A program made the position numbers and the translations under genes. This document shows, piece by piece, positions 42,939 through 52,602 of a stretch of DNA of 64,000 nucleotides; the stretch's first letter is position 1; every line of letters begins with the position of its first letter. The notes beneath the pieces are model-generated. The model did not search any database. It was not told where the DNA came from and saw only the letters and a list, made by a program, of their open reading frames with translations. The DNA comes from Leptospira yanagawae serovar Saopaulo str. Sao Paulo = ATCC 700523 (GTDB lineage: Bacteria > Spirochaetota > Leptospiria > Leptospirales > Leptospiraceae): contig NZ_AOGX02000015.1 in the NCBI RefSeq assembly GCF_000332475.2, positions 62,001 through 126,000 of the forward strand, in the 5' to 3' direction.

Positions 42939-45362
42939 ACTGAGTTCAATTTGTTGGCAAAGGTCTTCTGCTTTGTACATTTTTGAAAAATAAGCAGTCA
43001 CTATGGTTTCCAAACCTTCTTCTTCGAGGAAGGTTTCTCCCCCACTCAATGGAGCATCGGAGCTTATTAAGATGATGGGGATTTTTTGGTTTTGGTTACG
43101 CCTTCCTTCCCATTCGTGGATGAGAGAGATTCCATTCATTCCTGGCATATGCAAATCAGTGATGATGAGAGAAGGTGTGATCCTTGCCAAATGGGAAAGT
43201 GCCTCTTCACCATTGCCTGCCTCAATTACAATCCACTGATTCCTTCGCATAACTTCTGCTAATTCCGATCGAAAGTTTCCAGAATCATCTACAAGTAATA
43301 CAGATTTGGTGCTTTTCGACAAAGAAATTTCAAAGGAAGAACCAACACCGAGAACTGACTTAATTCTGAGTTTCCCGAAATGAACTTCTAGGATATTCAT
43401 ACAAAGTTGTAATCCAAGACCTGTCCCACGTTCGCCAGCCGTTCCTGGTGTACTTTTGATATTTTCATCGCCGGTTAATTTGTGGATTTGGTCTTCACTC
43501 ATACCAAGGCCTCGGTCTCGGATTTCGACAGACAACCATTTTCCTTTAAAAGAAACTCCAACCCAAACTTCTGAATTCAAATGCGAGTATTTGATGGAAT
43601 TGGTAAGGATATTTTTGAAAACCTCTCCAATCAATGTGCGGTCAGCGATGATTTCTGCTTCGATGGGTGTGTCTTTTTGGATTCGTATTCCTTTGAGTGT
43701 CGCGAGTGGTTCGATGGACTCAATGGTTTCATTCAAAAGTTCGTTCACTGAAAATTTTGTTTGGATGAGTTTCGTTCCAATGGCATCAAAGCGACTCACA
43801 TCTAGAAGTTGTTCCAACATCCGAAGGGATTGGCTCACTCCTGATTTACAAATACCCAAAAATTTCTTTTTTTCCTCTTCTGAGGTTTCATTAAAACTAA
43901 ACTCGATCACATCTAATATTTGATTTACGCTATTTAGCGGCGAACGTAAGTCATGCGAAATTAAGGAAACGAAATTAGCTTTCCATCGATTGGCTTTTTC
44001 CAAATCTGCAGTTCGTGCTTTTACTTTTTTCTCCAACGCCTCTTTGCGTTTGTAGAGTTCTTTTGAGATGGATTCCGAACGTTTGTAAACCCGCACCAAA
44101 CCAAAAGTAACACCCAAAGTCTGAGGTAAAATAAACAAATACAGGGAAACTAGGCCCATTGGCCGATAACCAAAGTTAGGATTTGATATTAAAAAAACAT
44201 CAATGATCCCACCAAAAATGGCAAGGACCAAACTGTAAAAATACAATTTGCTGTCCTTTCTTTGTAAATAAAGGGCGAGTGAAACCGAAACCAAACTCAC
44301 CAAGATAAAAAATCCGGAAAGAGTTTCAAAATAAAAAGTAATTTCTGATAAATGTCTAACTGGAGTGAGAACCGATACCATTAAAAAGGTTAAACAATAC
44401 AATTTTAAAAAAGAAATAACCTTTTTAAACACACGCATTTGTGCTAAGTTTAAGAGGATGGATGCTCCAAAATACAATACGATCACAATTCCAATCCTTG
44501 AAAATCGAAAGAGTGGCATACAAAACACATCGGGAAGTAGATTAAACAAGATCCTTGATTCGATCAGAGTAGAACTTAAAATCAAAATGCCTAAATAGAC
44601 GTATGACATTCGTAATGCGTTTTTTTCAGAACGATTGATAAAATACACTAACATATGATAGAGGGACAAAATTCCCATAAACAACATGATCATCCAAGAC
44701 ACAGTGTAGTTCACATTCCAAAGAGGAATGATTCGATCCAAATGTCCTAACCGAATGAGTCCATGAATCCCCGCATACTTATGCGAAAAATTGGAGATAT
44801 GGATGACCAAGTCCAATTCCCCGCTCAAAACCGCTAGTGGAAGGATTTTTGTATGAAAGGAAGGTTGGTGGGTCGCAACGTTGATTCCCAAATTTCCATT
44901 TTCAGCAATCAACTTCCCGTTTGCGTACATTTTGTAAGCGCTATGGAGGACTGGCACAAACAACGCATAGGCTTTCGTATTCTTTGTTGGTTTGGGTAAT
45001 TTAACACGGAGACGGTAGGTCGCATAACCATAACTGGGATAATCTTCACCTGCCTGATTGGCCTGCGAAAACCAAGGTACACCCACTTTGAGATACGTTT
45101 TGTTTGGTGGGGACTTCTGGTTTGGGTTTAAAAATTCATTCCAATAGAATTCCCATTGGCCGATCAGAGGAATGGTTTCCTTCGTGAAATCAACGAATTC
45201 CGTATCCAAAACACCTTCGTCGGCAAGCAAAGTGGGATAGGAGTCAAACCGACAGGAAAGGGTTCCACCTAAGACCAAAAGAAAAATTAAGGGATAACGA
45301 CAAAATTTTACTGAGTTACAAAAAGATTTTTGGATAGATGAGAAGGAGACACTGAAAATCAT
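42927..45362 (-). CDS. 7TMR-DISM hybrid histidine kinase with receiver
   Basis: An 811-residue membrane sensor. A signal segment with LGGTLSC is followed by a periplasmic DISM domain (about 40-220), seven membrane helices (about 230-430) and a coiled coil. The HisKA box is SLISHDLRSPLNS near 488, the HATPase includes RDRGLGMS and GERGTGLGL, and the receiver Asp lies in IITDLHMPGMNG near 745. Its ATG at 45362 lies only six bases from the divergent LuxR-type regulator, the likely partner. No other start fits the leader. Confidence 0.9.
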   Translation of the reverse strand: MIFSVSFSSIQKSFCNSVKFCRYPLIFLLVLGGTLSCRFDSYPTLLADEGVLDTEFVDFTKETIPLIGQWEFYWNEFLNPNQKSPPNKTYLKVGVPWFSQANQAGEDYPSYGYATYRLRVKLPKPTKNTKAYALFVPVLHSAYKMYANGKLIAENGNLGINVATHQPSFHTKILPLAVLSGELDLVIHISNFSHKYAGIHGLIRLGHLDRIIPLWNVNYTVSWMIMLFMGILSLYHMLVYFINRSEKNALRMSYVYLGILILSSTLIESRILFNLLPDVFCMPLFRFSRIGIVIVLYFGASILLNLAQMRVFKKVISFLKLYCLTFLMVSVLTPVRHLSEITFYFETLSGFFILVSLVSVSLALYLQRKDSKLYFYSLVLAIFGGIIDVFLISNPNFGYRPMGLVSLYLFILPQTLGVTFGLVRVYKRSESISKELYKRKEALEKKVKARTADLEKANRWKANFVSLISHDLRSPLNSVNQILDVIEFSFNETSEEEKKKFLGICKSGVSQSLRMLEQLLDVSRFDAIGTKLIQTKFSVNELLNETIESIEPLATLKGIRIQKDTPIEAEIIADRTLIGEVFKNILTNSIKYSHLNSEVWVGVSFKGKWLSVEIRDRGLGMSEDQIHKLTGDENIKSTPGTAGERGTGLGLQLCMNILEVHFGKLRIKSVLGVGSSFEISLSKSTKSVLLVDDSGNFRSELAEVMRRNQWIVIEAGNGEEALSHLARITPSLIITDLHMPGMNGISLIHEWEGRRNQNQKIPIILISSDAPLSGGETFLEEEGLETIVTAYFSKMYKAEDLCQQIELSLEQ

Positions 45363-45368
45363 AAGGTT

Positions 45369-45965
45369 GTGGAATCTGTTAAAATCGCTATCTTAGAAGA
45401 CCATTCCGTTGTCACTGAAGGAATCATATCTATTCTGAAATCCAATCCTTTCTTTTCTCTTGCCGGAGAATTTCGAACTGCTGCCGATTTGTTTTCCTTC
45501 CTCGAATCCAATCCGATCGATGTCCTAGTCCTTGACATTGATTTACCGGATCGGAATGGAATTGATGTGTTACGCGAAATCAAAGAAAAACACCAACCCA
45601 CAAAGGTCATTATCTTCTCGTTACATGGAAGCCGAGTGTATGTAGAAGACGCTCTCAAATCAAAAGCTGATGGGTATATGCTCAAATCAGACCCCATCTC
45701 CAAACTACCAGAAGTCATCCAACTTGTGATGAAGGGTGGATCATTTGTATCTGACGGCGTGAGTAAAGTCCAACTCCCATTCTCTGCATTCCAAATGGAA
45801 ATTTTAAACTTACTGGTGCAAGGCCTTTCCCAAAATGAAGTGGCAGACCGCATCCAAAAATCCCGTAAAACTGTGGAATACCACCTGAACCAAATGCGGA
45901 CAAAATTTTCCTGTAAGAACAATAACGAACTCATTTCGAAATACGAAAAAGAAATACAAAAATAG
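45369..45965 (+). CDS. NarL/LuxR-family response regulator
   Basis: A 198-residue regulator. The receiver domain has KIAILEDHSV at its start, the acceptor Asp in VLDIDLPDRNG near residue 58 and Lys in ADGYMLKSD. A C-terminal LuxR-type HTH follows (ILNLLVQGLSQNEVADRIQK, SRKTVEYHLNQMRTKF). GTG at 45369 is the only start that keeps the receiver intact; AAGG lies very close ahead. Paired divergently with the hybrid kinase six bases away. Confidence 0.92.
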   Translation: MESVKIAILEDHSVVTEGIISILKSNPFFSLAGEFRTAADLFSFLESNPIDVLVLDIDLPDRNGIDVLREIKEKHQPTKVIIFSLHGSRVYVEDALKSKADGYMLKSDPISKLPEVIQLVMKGGSFVSDGVSKVQLPFSAFQMEILNLLVQGLSQNEVADRIQKSRKTVEYHLNQMRTKFSCKNNNELISKYEKEIQK

Positions 45966-46010
45966 CGATTTCGTGATTTCTAAGGCGGATGTTTCGACTA
46001 AACTATTCGT

Positions 46011-46523
46011 ATGAAACATATTTATCTTTTACGGCATGGAAAGTCCGAATGGGACCTACCGTACGAAACCGATTTGGAAAGGACTTTGTCTCGCAGGGGA
46101 AAAGAACAATCCAAAGCTTTACGAGAGTATCTCAAAGAAAGCCGGTTTGAATTTGACCAATGTTTGGTTTCCCCTTCCGAACGAACCTTAAAAACCTATT
46201 CCTCACTTCGTAAGGAAGTCCTTCGGTTGCCAAAACCTGAGATCCGCGAAAACTTATACGACGCAGACAAAGAAGATTTATTATTTGTATTGCATGGCCT
46301 TCCGTCTAGCACTCGTTCCGTTTGCTTGGTCGGTCACAATCGAGGACTCGAAGAATTGGGCTCTTCCCTTGTTTTGGGTGAGAAAGAAAAATCCCTCTTC
46401 CAAAAATTCCCAACTGCTTCCTTTCTCGGGCTTAGTTTTTCTGAGGATTCTTGGAAAAATCTTAGTTGGGGAAGTTGCCAATTAGTAGTATTCTGGATCC
46501 CTGGGCAAATAGGGAAAGAATGA
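46011..46523 (+). CDS. sixA: Histidine phosphatase family protein (SixA-like)
   Basis: A 170-residue phosphatase with the catalytic RHG motif at the start (IYLLRHGKSEWDL), a second conserved Arg region (VSPSERTLKTYSSL) and the downstream His in LVGHNRGLEELGS. SixA removes phosphate from His of phosphorelay proteins or from PTS proteins. It is first in a coupled run of genes; its TGA overlaps the ATG of the next gene (ATGA). Confidence 0.85.
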   Translation: MKHIYLLRHGKSEWDLPYETDLERTLSRRGKEQSKALREYLKESRFEFDQCLVSPSERTLKTYSSLRKEVLRLPKPEIRENLYDADKEDLLFVLHGLPSSTRSVCLVGHNRGLEELGSSLVLGEKEKSLFQKFPTASFLGLSFSEDSWKNLSWGSCQLVVFWIPGQIGKE

Positions 46524-47032
46524 AACCACTGTATTCAGAAGAGCGCATCCACCACCGTGTCGAAGAATTAGCACGTGAAATCTCTCGGGATTTTTTAAGT
46601 AAAGATTTAGTTGTCATTGGGATTCTCAATGGCGGGTTTATCTTTACGGCGGATCTTTGCCGGAGTATCGCCATTCCTCATGAAGTCGATTTTATGGCAG
46701 CTTCTTCTTATGGTGACGGGACCAGTTCTGGAGAATTCAAAATTACGAAAGAATTAAAAAAATCTGTGCAAAACAAGTCCGTTTTGCTTGTCGAAGACAT
46801 AGTGGATACTGGGAAAACTTTGGAATACCTCCTGACCGAAGTCCAAAAACAAAATCCTAAGGAATTAAAAGTGGCGGCTCTTTTTTGGAAAAAACAAAAG
46901 GCAAACCCACACATCCTTGTGGATTACCCAGGATTTATCATCGAAGATGATTTTCTTGTCGGGTATGGACTCGATTATAAAGGGAAATTTCGAAATTTAC
47001 CGTATGTTGCTAAGTTAGAGGGCACGGATTGA
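46520..47032 (+). CDS. hpt: Hypoxanthine phosphoribosyltransferase
   Basis: A 170-residue purine-salvage enzyme making IMP/GMP from hypoxanthine or guanine and PRPP. The PRPP motif VLLVEDIVDTGKTLEYLL is clear, and IGILNGGFIFTADLCR and FMAASSYGDGTSSG match the family. ATG at 46520 shares ATGA with the preceding sixA stop. The longer frame from 46466 would lie inside sixA. Confidence 0.92.
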   Translation: MKPLYSEERIHHRVEELAREISRDFLSKDLVVIGILNGGFIFTADLCRSIAIPHEVDFMAASSYGDGTSSGEFKITKELKKSVQNKSVLLVEDIVDTGKTLEYLLTEVQKQNPKELKVAALFWKKQKANPHILVDYPGFIIEDDFLVGYGLDYKGKFRNLPYVAKLEGTD

Positions 47033-48525
47033 ATCATTCTATCATCAAACAAAAATTTAACACGCTGACAACTTTCCCCGTTTTAAAACCAGAAATTTCA
47101 AAAGTCGCCGAGGATTACGTAAACCATTCAGATGATTGGAAATTACTCCGTGTCAATCCATTGAAATTTGCCACCGAACATAAATTAAGCGAAAACGACT
47201 CAGTAGATTTTTTTGTACACGCTGCTAAAGTTGGACTTTTTGATTTTGCTTATAATTTGATTTGTCCGATGTGCGGTGGAATTGTCCACAGCCATCATAA
47301 ATTGGATGAAATCGAAGGAAAAGAATTCCATTGTGTGTCTTGCAATATCATAGTTCCAACTTTACTTGACGACCAGGTGGAAGTTGCCTTCCAAATCCAC
47401 CCTTCTCTTCAAAAAAACGAAATTGATCCTTTTGTGGATGTAAATAACTACTTTCGCTATTTTTTCTCCGAAAACTTTGATAAGTCAACCGAACTAAGGG
47501 ATTGGATCCAATCGACAATCAAAGATTATGCGAAGATAAAACCAGATGATTCCTATCATTTTACCTTTGAGACAAGTTTTGGTGGGTTACAAGGCCATCT
47601 CGTACAATTTGTGAGTATCGACCGAAATGCCATGTGCCTATTTTCGGTAGATCCAAGTTTGCCACCTTCCAACCAATCGTATTTAGTCGATTTGATGGAA
47701 AGTGGGATGAAACCAGATACAACCTCCATTCCGTTGGGAACACATAAGTTTACGATTCATAACCGTACTCGCTTCCAAGTGGGTCTGAATGTCCTAACGT
47801 CAAACCCAAATGAAATAGGTCGGATTGCAAAAGAATATCCGACGATACGCCATTCCTTTTTAACAGCGAAGATGTTGTTAAACAACCAATCGTTCCGTGA
47901 CCTATTCCGCATCCAAAAACTTTCCCCCGATCTAAACTTAAACGTGAAATCTCTCACAATCATGTTCACTGACCTAAAGGGTTCTACAGAAATGTATGAT
48001 ACAGCTGGGGATATTTTCGCGTACAAATTGGTACAAGAACACTTTCGGATCCTAACAGAGATTGTGCGAAAGTTCAAAGGTGCCATTGTCAAAACCATGG
48101 GAGATGCCATCATGGCTACCTTTTCCACTCCAACCGAAGGGTTACTCGCAGCTTTAGAAATGATGGAACGAATTGAATCCATGAACACGCAGTGGAAAGA
48201 AGAAGGTTACGAAATTGGATTGAAGGTGGGACTGAACGAAGGGTCCGCATTAGCGGTTGTCAATGATGAACGCCTCGATTATTTTGGACAATCTGTGAAC
48301 ATTGCCGCACGTGTGCAAGGCCTTGCCAAATCGGGAGAGGTCTGGCTCAGTGAAACCGTTTGGAATGCCACAGGATCGGAATCTCTGGTCAAAGAACATG
48401 ATTACTTTTATCGCAAACAAAAGGCAACCTTGAAGGGAGTGGGAACTCCTGTACCAGTCTTTCAATTGAGTCGAAAAAAACTAAAGGAACCTTCCAAGTG
48501 GAAATCATTGTTCACCAAAAGCTAA
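47029..48525 (+). CDS. Adenylate/guanylate cyclase domain protein with zinc-ribbon N-terminus
   Basis: A 498-residue protein. The N-terminal half has a CPMCGG...HCVSC zinc-ribbon-like pair near residues 84-112 and matches a DUF5939-type domain. The class III cyclase domain at about 310-490 has the metal Asp residues in IMFTDLKGSTEM and KTMGDAIMA, and YFGQSVNIAARV near the end. Base specificity (cAMP or cGMP) is not readable. The start is TTG at 47029 sharing TTGA with hpt. It follows hpt directly, which ties cyclic nucleotide signalling to purine salvage. Confidence 0.87.
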   Translation: MNHSIIKQKFNTLTTFPVLKPEISKVAEDYVNHSDDWKLLRVNPLKFATEHKLSENDSVDFFVHAAKVGLFDFAYNLICPMCGGIVHSHHKLDEIEGKEFHCVSCNIIVPTLLDDQVEVAFQIHPSLQKNEIDPFVDVNNYFRYFFSENFDKSTELRDWIQSTIKDYAKIKPDDSYHFTFETSFGGLQGHLVQFVSIDRNAMCLFSVDPSLPPSNQSYLVDLMESGMKPDTTSIPLGTHKFTIHNRTRFQVGLNVLTSNPNEIGRIAKEYPTIRHSFLTAKMLLNNQSFRDLFRIQKLSPDLNLNVKSLTIMFTDLKGSTEMYDTAGDIFAYKLVQEHFRILTEIVRKFKGAIVKTMGDAIMATFSTPTEGLLAALEMMERIESMNTQWKEEGYEIGLKVGLNEGSALAVVNDERLDYFGQSVNIAARVQGLAKSGEVWLSETVWNATGSESLVKEHDYFYRKQKATLKGVGTPVPVFQLSRKKLKEPSKWKSLFTKS

Positions 48526-50036
48526 AATGGAAATTTTTTTACAAGATCGTATTCCTCTTCTCTCTTCCAATTGTGGCCAATGCTTGCAAACCTGAGGGCC
48601 TAAACAACCTCTGTGATCTCAAATCAGATGACTTTGTGCCCACTGTGATTTTGCAAACAGCAACCGCCTCTGGATCCTACCATTGTGGATACAAACTAGT
48701 AGATGTTCCCCCTTTTGGTTACCGTTATACCCAATTTCGTTTTTATTTAAATTTTCCAGTTTCCATCTTACCTGAATTTGAGACAAATTCAAGTTATGCG
48801 ATCGAAGGGAATTTACCATCTGGTCTTAGTTTTGATCAGGTAACGGGAGAAATCAAAGGGACTACTCTTTCCGTCACGGCACCAACCAACGTCCGAATCA
48901 CTCGGAATAGCCCTGGTTTTGCCACCGTGGATCTTACTTTACAAGTGGCAGAACCCTCCGCGACTTTTGTTTACGGCCAGTATGGATCGCTTACTTGTGG
49001 TGCGGCTTATAATATTGGAAGTTGTTCAGGAAGTTCCAATCCCAATAACCAAAACTTAAGTTCGCCAACAGGAGTGGTGACTGATTCCGATGGTGGGGTC
49101 TACATTGCAGGGGTGAATCGGATCCAATACTTCCCACCTAATACCAATCAATCGACATTTGTATATGGTCAATTTGGAAACTTCAATTGTGATATCGCCA
49201 ACAACAATCAATCTTGTGGAGGTGGAGGCACATCAGCGGGAAATTTGAGTTCAGTCCGAGGGATCACACTCGACCGAGAGAATGGCTTATATGCCACTGA
49301 TCTTGGCAACCATAGAATCTTGTACTTTCCTAATTCATCCAATGTACCGGCAAGAATTTACGGTCAAACGAGTTACACAACTGCAATTACTGGTTTATCA
49401 GATACGGCGTTCAATGCTCCTCGCGCTGTTGCATTATCACCTGAAGGTGGACTGTATGTTGCCGAAGCTTTCAACATTCGTATCGTTTACTTCCCACCTG
49501 GATCCACAACGGCAACAAGGGTGTATGGGCAAGTGGATTTTTCAACTAGTGTTTCCAATACCTCGGAAACGAGATTTACCGGACCGTTTGGAATGGCTGT
49601 CGATTCCAAAGGTGGCTTGTATGTTGCCGATTCTCCGAGCCACAGAGTATTGTACTTCCCAGTTGGATCCACAACCGCTACGCGGGTCTATGGCCAATCG
49701 AATTTTACAACCAATACCTTATCGATCGCATCGGCCACAGCTTTGAACAATCCTACATGGATTGCCCTCGACCAAAGTGAAAACTTATATGTTTCCGATT
49801 CTGGTAACAACCGTGTGGTGGTCTTTCCAAAATCGACACAAACCGCTGGTCATACAGCAGTGGCCGTATTTGGTCAGTACAATAATCTTTCTTGTGCCGT
49901 GTCAAACAATGTAGGTGGTTGTACGGGTGGTTCCGTAAACCCTGCCAGTTTGTTTGCACCTTCAAGCATTACGTTCAATCGACAGGGACAATTGTACATC
50001 AATGACCAAAACAACCATAGGATCTTGGTGTTTTGA
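48498..50036 (+). CDS. NHL-repeat lipoprotein
   Basis: A 512-residue exported lipoprotein (leader ending VANAC). A putative Ig-like domain occupies residues 65-150 (LPSGLSFDQVTGEIKGTTLS). It is followed by about six NHL-type beta-propeller blades, each with a GLYVADSPSHRVLYFP-like segment and a RVYGQxxFTT linker. Such propellers bind proteins or sugars at the surface. GTG at 48498 overlaps the cyclase gene by 28 bases; AAGGA lies nine bases ahead. Adjacent blades are near repeats at DNA level too (49490-49555 and 49653-49718). Confidence 0.8.
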   Translation: MEIIVHQKLKWKFFYKIVFLFSLPIVANACKPEGLNNLCDLKSDDFVPTVILQTATASGSYHCGYKLVDVPPFGYRYTQFRFYLNFPVSILPEFETNSSYAIEGNLPSGLSFDQVTGEIKGTTLSVTAPTNVRITRNSPGFATVDLTLQVAEPSATFVYGQYGSLTCGAAYNIGSCSGSSNPNNQNLSSPTGVVTDSDGGVYIAGVNRIQYFPPNTNQSTFVYGQFGNFNCDIANNNQSCGGGGTSAGNLSSVRGITLDRENGLYATDLGNHRILYFPNSSNVPARIYGQTSYTTAITGLSDTAFNAPRAVALSPEGGLYVAEAFNIRIVYFPPGSTTATRVYGQVDFSTSVSNTSETRFTGPFGMAVDSKGGLYVADSPSHRVLYFPVGSTTATRVYGQSNFTTNTLSIASATALNNPTWIALDQSENLYVSDSGNNRVVVFPKSTQTAGHTAVAVFGQYNNLSCAVSNNVGGCTGGSVNPASLFAPSSITFNRQGQLYINDQNNHRILVF

Positions 50037-50051
50037 AGGAATCCAACACAT

Positions 50052-50077
50052 CACACCGGTCGGAATTCCGACCAGGT
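50052..50077. other. Perfect palindrome after the NHL gene
   Basis: GGTCGGAATTCCGACC (50058-50073) is a perfect 16-base palindrome with partly paired CAC/GTG flanks, between convergent genes. No T-run follows, so it may be a 3' stabiliser or weak terminator. Confidence 0.45.
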
Positions 50078-50153
50078 GCGTTTGTAAGTGAATTGGAAGG
50101 GTTTGGGTAAGGTTAAGCGATTAAACTGCTAGATAAGACGAGAAAAGACCCAC

Positions 50154-51065
50154 CTACTTTACTGGTTCTGCAGACACTTCTACTTCAGGAAGTGACGATC
50201 GCAAATACCCAGATTGCAACACTGCCACCTGCCCTTGTTCACTTGTGAGATAAGTCACAAAGGCATCAATTTTGTCACCCTGGTCTGTTTTATAGATGAT
50301 AAACAATTCACGTGCTAGTTTGTACTTTCTATCGTACACATTGCGAATGGAAGGAGTCACAAAAGGATCTTTTGCGTTTTTTGCATACTCTAGCGCTTTT
50401 AATTTGTCTTTATGGTCCACAAGTGCAGAACCCATACCCATATAACCGATGCTATTTGGATTTTCTTGGATGTATTTTGCCATTTCTGCATTGTCTTTCA
50501 CAATTTTGGCGTTTGGAGAAAACACATTGGATTTGTAGGTTGTGTATTCCTTTTCTCCCAAATCCCTACGTTTTAAAATATGATTTTGGAAATAGTCTTG
50601 TGTTCCGGATTTGTCGTTCCGAATGACAATGGAAATTGGTGCATCCTGTCCCCCAACTTCCTTCCAGTTTTTGATTTTACCAGAAAAAATATCCGATGTT
50701 TGGATCAAATGCAATTTGGAAACTGGATTGCTTGGATTGACCACAAGGGCGACACCATCATAGGCCAAACGAACTTTTTCAAGGTTTCCCGTTTTCCTAA
50801 GATCATCAAACTCCGCTTGGTTTAGGTCACGTGAAGAAACTGCCATATCAATTTCTCCTTTTCTGAGACGGTCAATGCCGGACTCTGATCCACCGCCTTC
50901 TACTGTTACACGAACATCTGCATTCACCTTTTCGTATTCTGTTCCTAAAAATCGCATCATGCTGTTCATGGTCTCGGAACCAGCAACTTTTAGAGTTTGT
51001 TTGTCTTTACAGGCGACAAAATTAATTGTAATCAAAATGTAAAAAAGCAGAGAAAGGTTTTTCAT
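50154..51065 (-). CDS. PstS-like phosphate-binding protein
   Basis: A 303-residue periplasmic solute-binding protein of the PstS family, with a short leader and probable lipobox (INFVACKDKQ). Phosphate-site features are GSETMNSM near residue 31, VTVEGGGSESGIDRLRKGE, AVSSRDLN, and RNDKSGTQDYF near 149. It probably delivers phosphate or a similar anion, but no PstCAB genes are adjacent. ATG at 51065. Confidence 0.87.
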   Translation of the reverse strand: MKNLSLLFYILITINFVACKDKQTLKVAGSETMNSMMRFLGTEYEKVNADVRVTVEGGGSESGIDRLRKGEIDMAVSSRDLNQAEFDDLRKTGNLEKVRLAYDGVALVVNPSNPVSKLHLIQTSDIFSGKIKNWKEVGGQDAPISIVIRNDKSGTQDYFQNHILKRRDLGEKEYTTYKSNVFSPNAKIVKDNAEMAKYIQENPNSIGYMGMGSALVDHKDKLKALEYAKNAKDPFVTPSIRNVYDRKYKLARELFIIYKTDQGDKIDAFVTYLTSEQGQVAVLQSGYLRSSLPEVEVSAEPVK

Positions 51066-51174
51066 CGTAAATCAGGTAAAGCCCAAATTCCATCCTTCGT
51101 CAATCGCAAAAACCCATTGTTTTTTCCAAATCCACCCTCAGTTTTTCAGAAAAAACCCCGATCTTTGCAACGTG

Positions 51175-52602
51175 ATGACCCAAACCCGTTTTCTCGCCAT
51201 TTGTTTTGTAACAATCATCCCTTTTTTGGATTTGGTTGCAGGCCCCGACTTGAAAACCCAATTCCGATGGAAATGGGATTCAAACCAAGTATTGGAGCTA
51301 AACGAATACCATGATGTATTCTTTCGGGTGGGGACAAAAACAGTGGAACGGGAAGACAAAAACCGAGTGGTCATGAAAACCAAACAATGTTCGGCTGACT
51401 CTTGTTTGGTGAATGCTTGGTTTGATACCTACATGCGTTATGGCAAAACATCGGGGCCATTTTGGAAGGACAAAGAATTTTTATCTGATTTTACACTTTT
51501 TCGGAATGGCCGTTACGAAGTACCTAACGAATTTTCCATGCCCAATCTCAGAAGTTTTCCTTCCTTTCCCGAAACTCCAGTTTCTGTCAACGATGTCTGG
51601 AAATTGCCTGCTGAAGAGTCTTTTGATTTTACTTCCGAACGAATTCGAGTGAAAGTCACACCGGAATACTCATACCAAGGGATTTTTCCCTGGAAAGAAG
51701 GAAACTATTCTGGCAATTGCGAAAAAATTACATATACCTATCCCATTTTTTATTCTAAACCTGATTCTGAAAAAATGGCACCTAACGTACCTTATAAGAT
51801 TTTTGGCTTTGCATCTGGCACAGTTTTTTTTAATGCAGAACGAGGAGTTCCTGAATTTAAGGAGGTAAAACTTTCTTATACTTTCATTTATCCAAATGGC
51901 ACAGTCCAAGAAGCAAACTTCCATATCAAGGGAGTGTATTTTTTGCGGAACCAAGTGAATGCGAAAGACAAAGAAACCATCCGTGAAGACATTTTAAATG
52001 ATTTGATTGTGGGTTATACAAGAGATGGATTGCCCAATGGAAAACGGATTCAACATACATTCCGACCTGAAGCGGGAAATCCGAAGCCAAATCAAGTCGG
52101 AGGTCCAGATAACAATCCAAGTCGAATCACTAATCCAACTGGAACTTTAATAACAAACGAAAATCCAGATCCGAATAGAATTCCCATTGGAGACGTTGAG
52201 GAAAAGGATAGAGTTGCGGATCAATTGCCGGTGAAAGTGCGCACCACAGAGGATGGAATTGTGTTTTCCTTGGATTCCATTTTGTTTGATTTCAATGATA
52301 GCAAATTGAAACCTGATGCTGAATCCGCTGTCGCTAAAATTGCTGAGATATTAAAAAAATACCCTGACCGCGAAATTCGAGTTTCCGGTCATACTGACAA
52401 TATTGGAAAAAAAGAATACAACCAAAAATTATCCGAAGATCGCGCAAAATCAGTCTTACATTCGTTAGTTGATAATTATAAAATGGATGAAAAACATATT
52501 TCTTTTCGAGGGTACGCGGATGAATTTCCTGTTGCACCAAACGATACGGAAACAAACCGTCACAAAAACAGAAGGGTGGAAATTACCTTGGTTCTAGACT
52601 AA
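51175..52602 (+). CDS. OmpA-family outer-membrane protein
   Basis: A 475-residue exported protein with a signal peptide (FLAICFVTIIPFLDLVAG) and a large N-terminal beta-rich region (to about residue 300). A Pro/Asn-rich linker leads to a C-terminal OmpA peptidoglycan-binding domain (about 365-475, ILFDFNDSKLKPDAESAVAK, SGHTDNIGKKEYNQKLSEDR). ATG at 51175 is chosen over the GTG at 51172. Divergent from pstS and convergent with the PlsC-like gene, overlapping it by four bases. Confidence 0.85.
   Translation: MTQTRFLAICFVTIIPFLDLVAGPDLKTQFRWKWDSNQVLELNEYHDVFFRVGTKTVEREDKNRVVMKTKQCSADSCLVNAWFDTYMRYGKTSGPFWKDKEFLSDFTLFRNGRYEVPNEFSMPNLRSFPSFPETPVSVNDVWKLPAEESFDFTSERIRVKVTPEYSYQGIFPWKEGNYSGNCEKITYTYPIFYSKPDSEKMAPNVPYKIFGFASGTVFFNAERGVPEFKEVKLSYTFIYPNGTVQEANFHIKGVYFLRNQVNAKDKETIREDILNDLIVGYTRDGLPNGKRIQHTFRPEAGNPKPNQVGGPDNNPSRITNPTGTLITNENPDPNRIPIGDVEEKDRVADQLPVKVRTTEDGIVFSLDSILFDFNDSKLKPDAESAVAKIAEILKKYPDREIRVSGHTDNIGKKEYNQKLSEDRAKSVLHSLVDNYKMDEKHISFRGYADEFPVAPNDTETNRHKNRRVEITLVLD

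Noticed and set aside
45359..45934. 191-codon minus-strand frame antisense to the LuxR-type regulator
   Set aside because: It mirrors the regulator, and the Ser/Arg-rich translation is typical of a shadow frame.
49490..49718. DNA tandem repeat in the NHL gene as a mobile or phase-variable repeat
   Set aside because: The repeats are diverged, in frame and follow the protein's propeller blades; they need no separate explanation.
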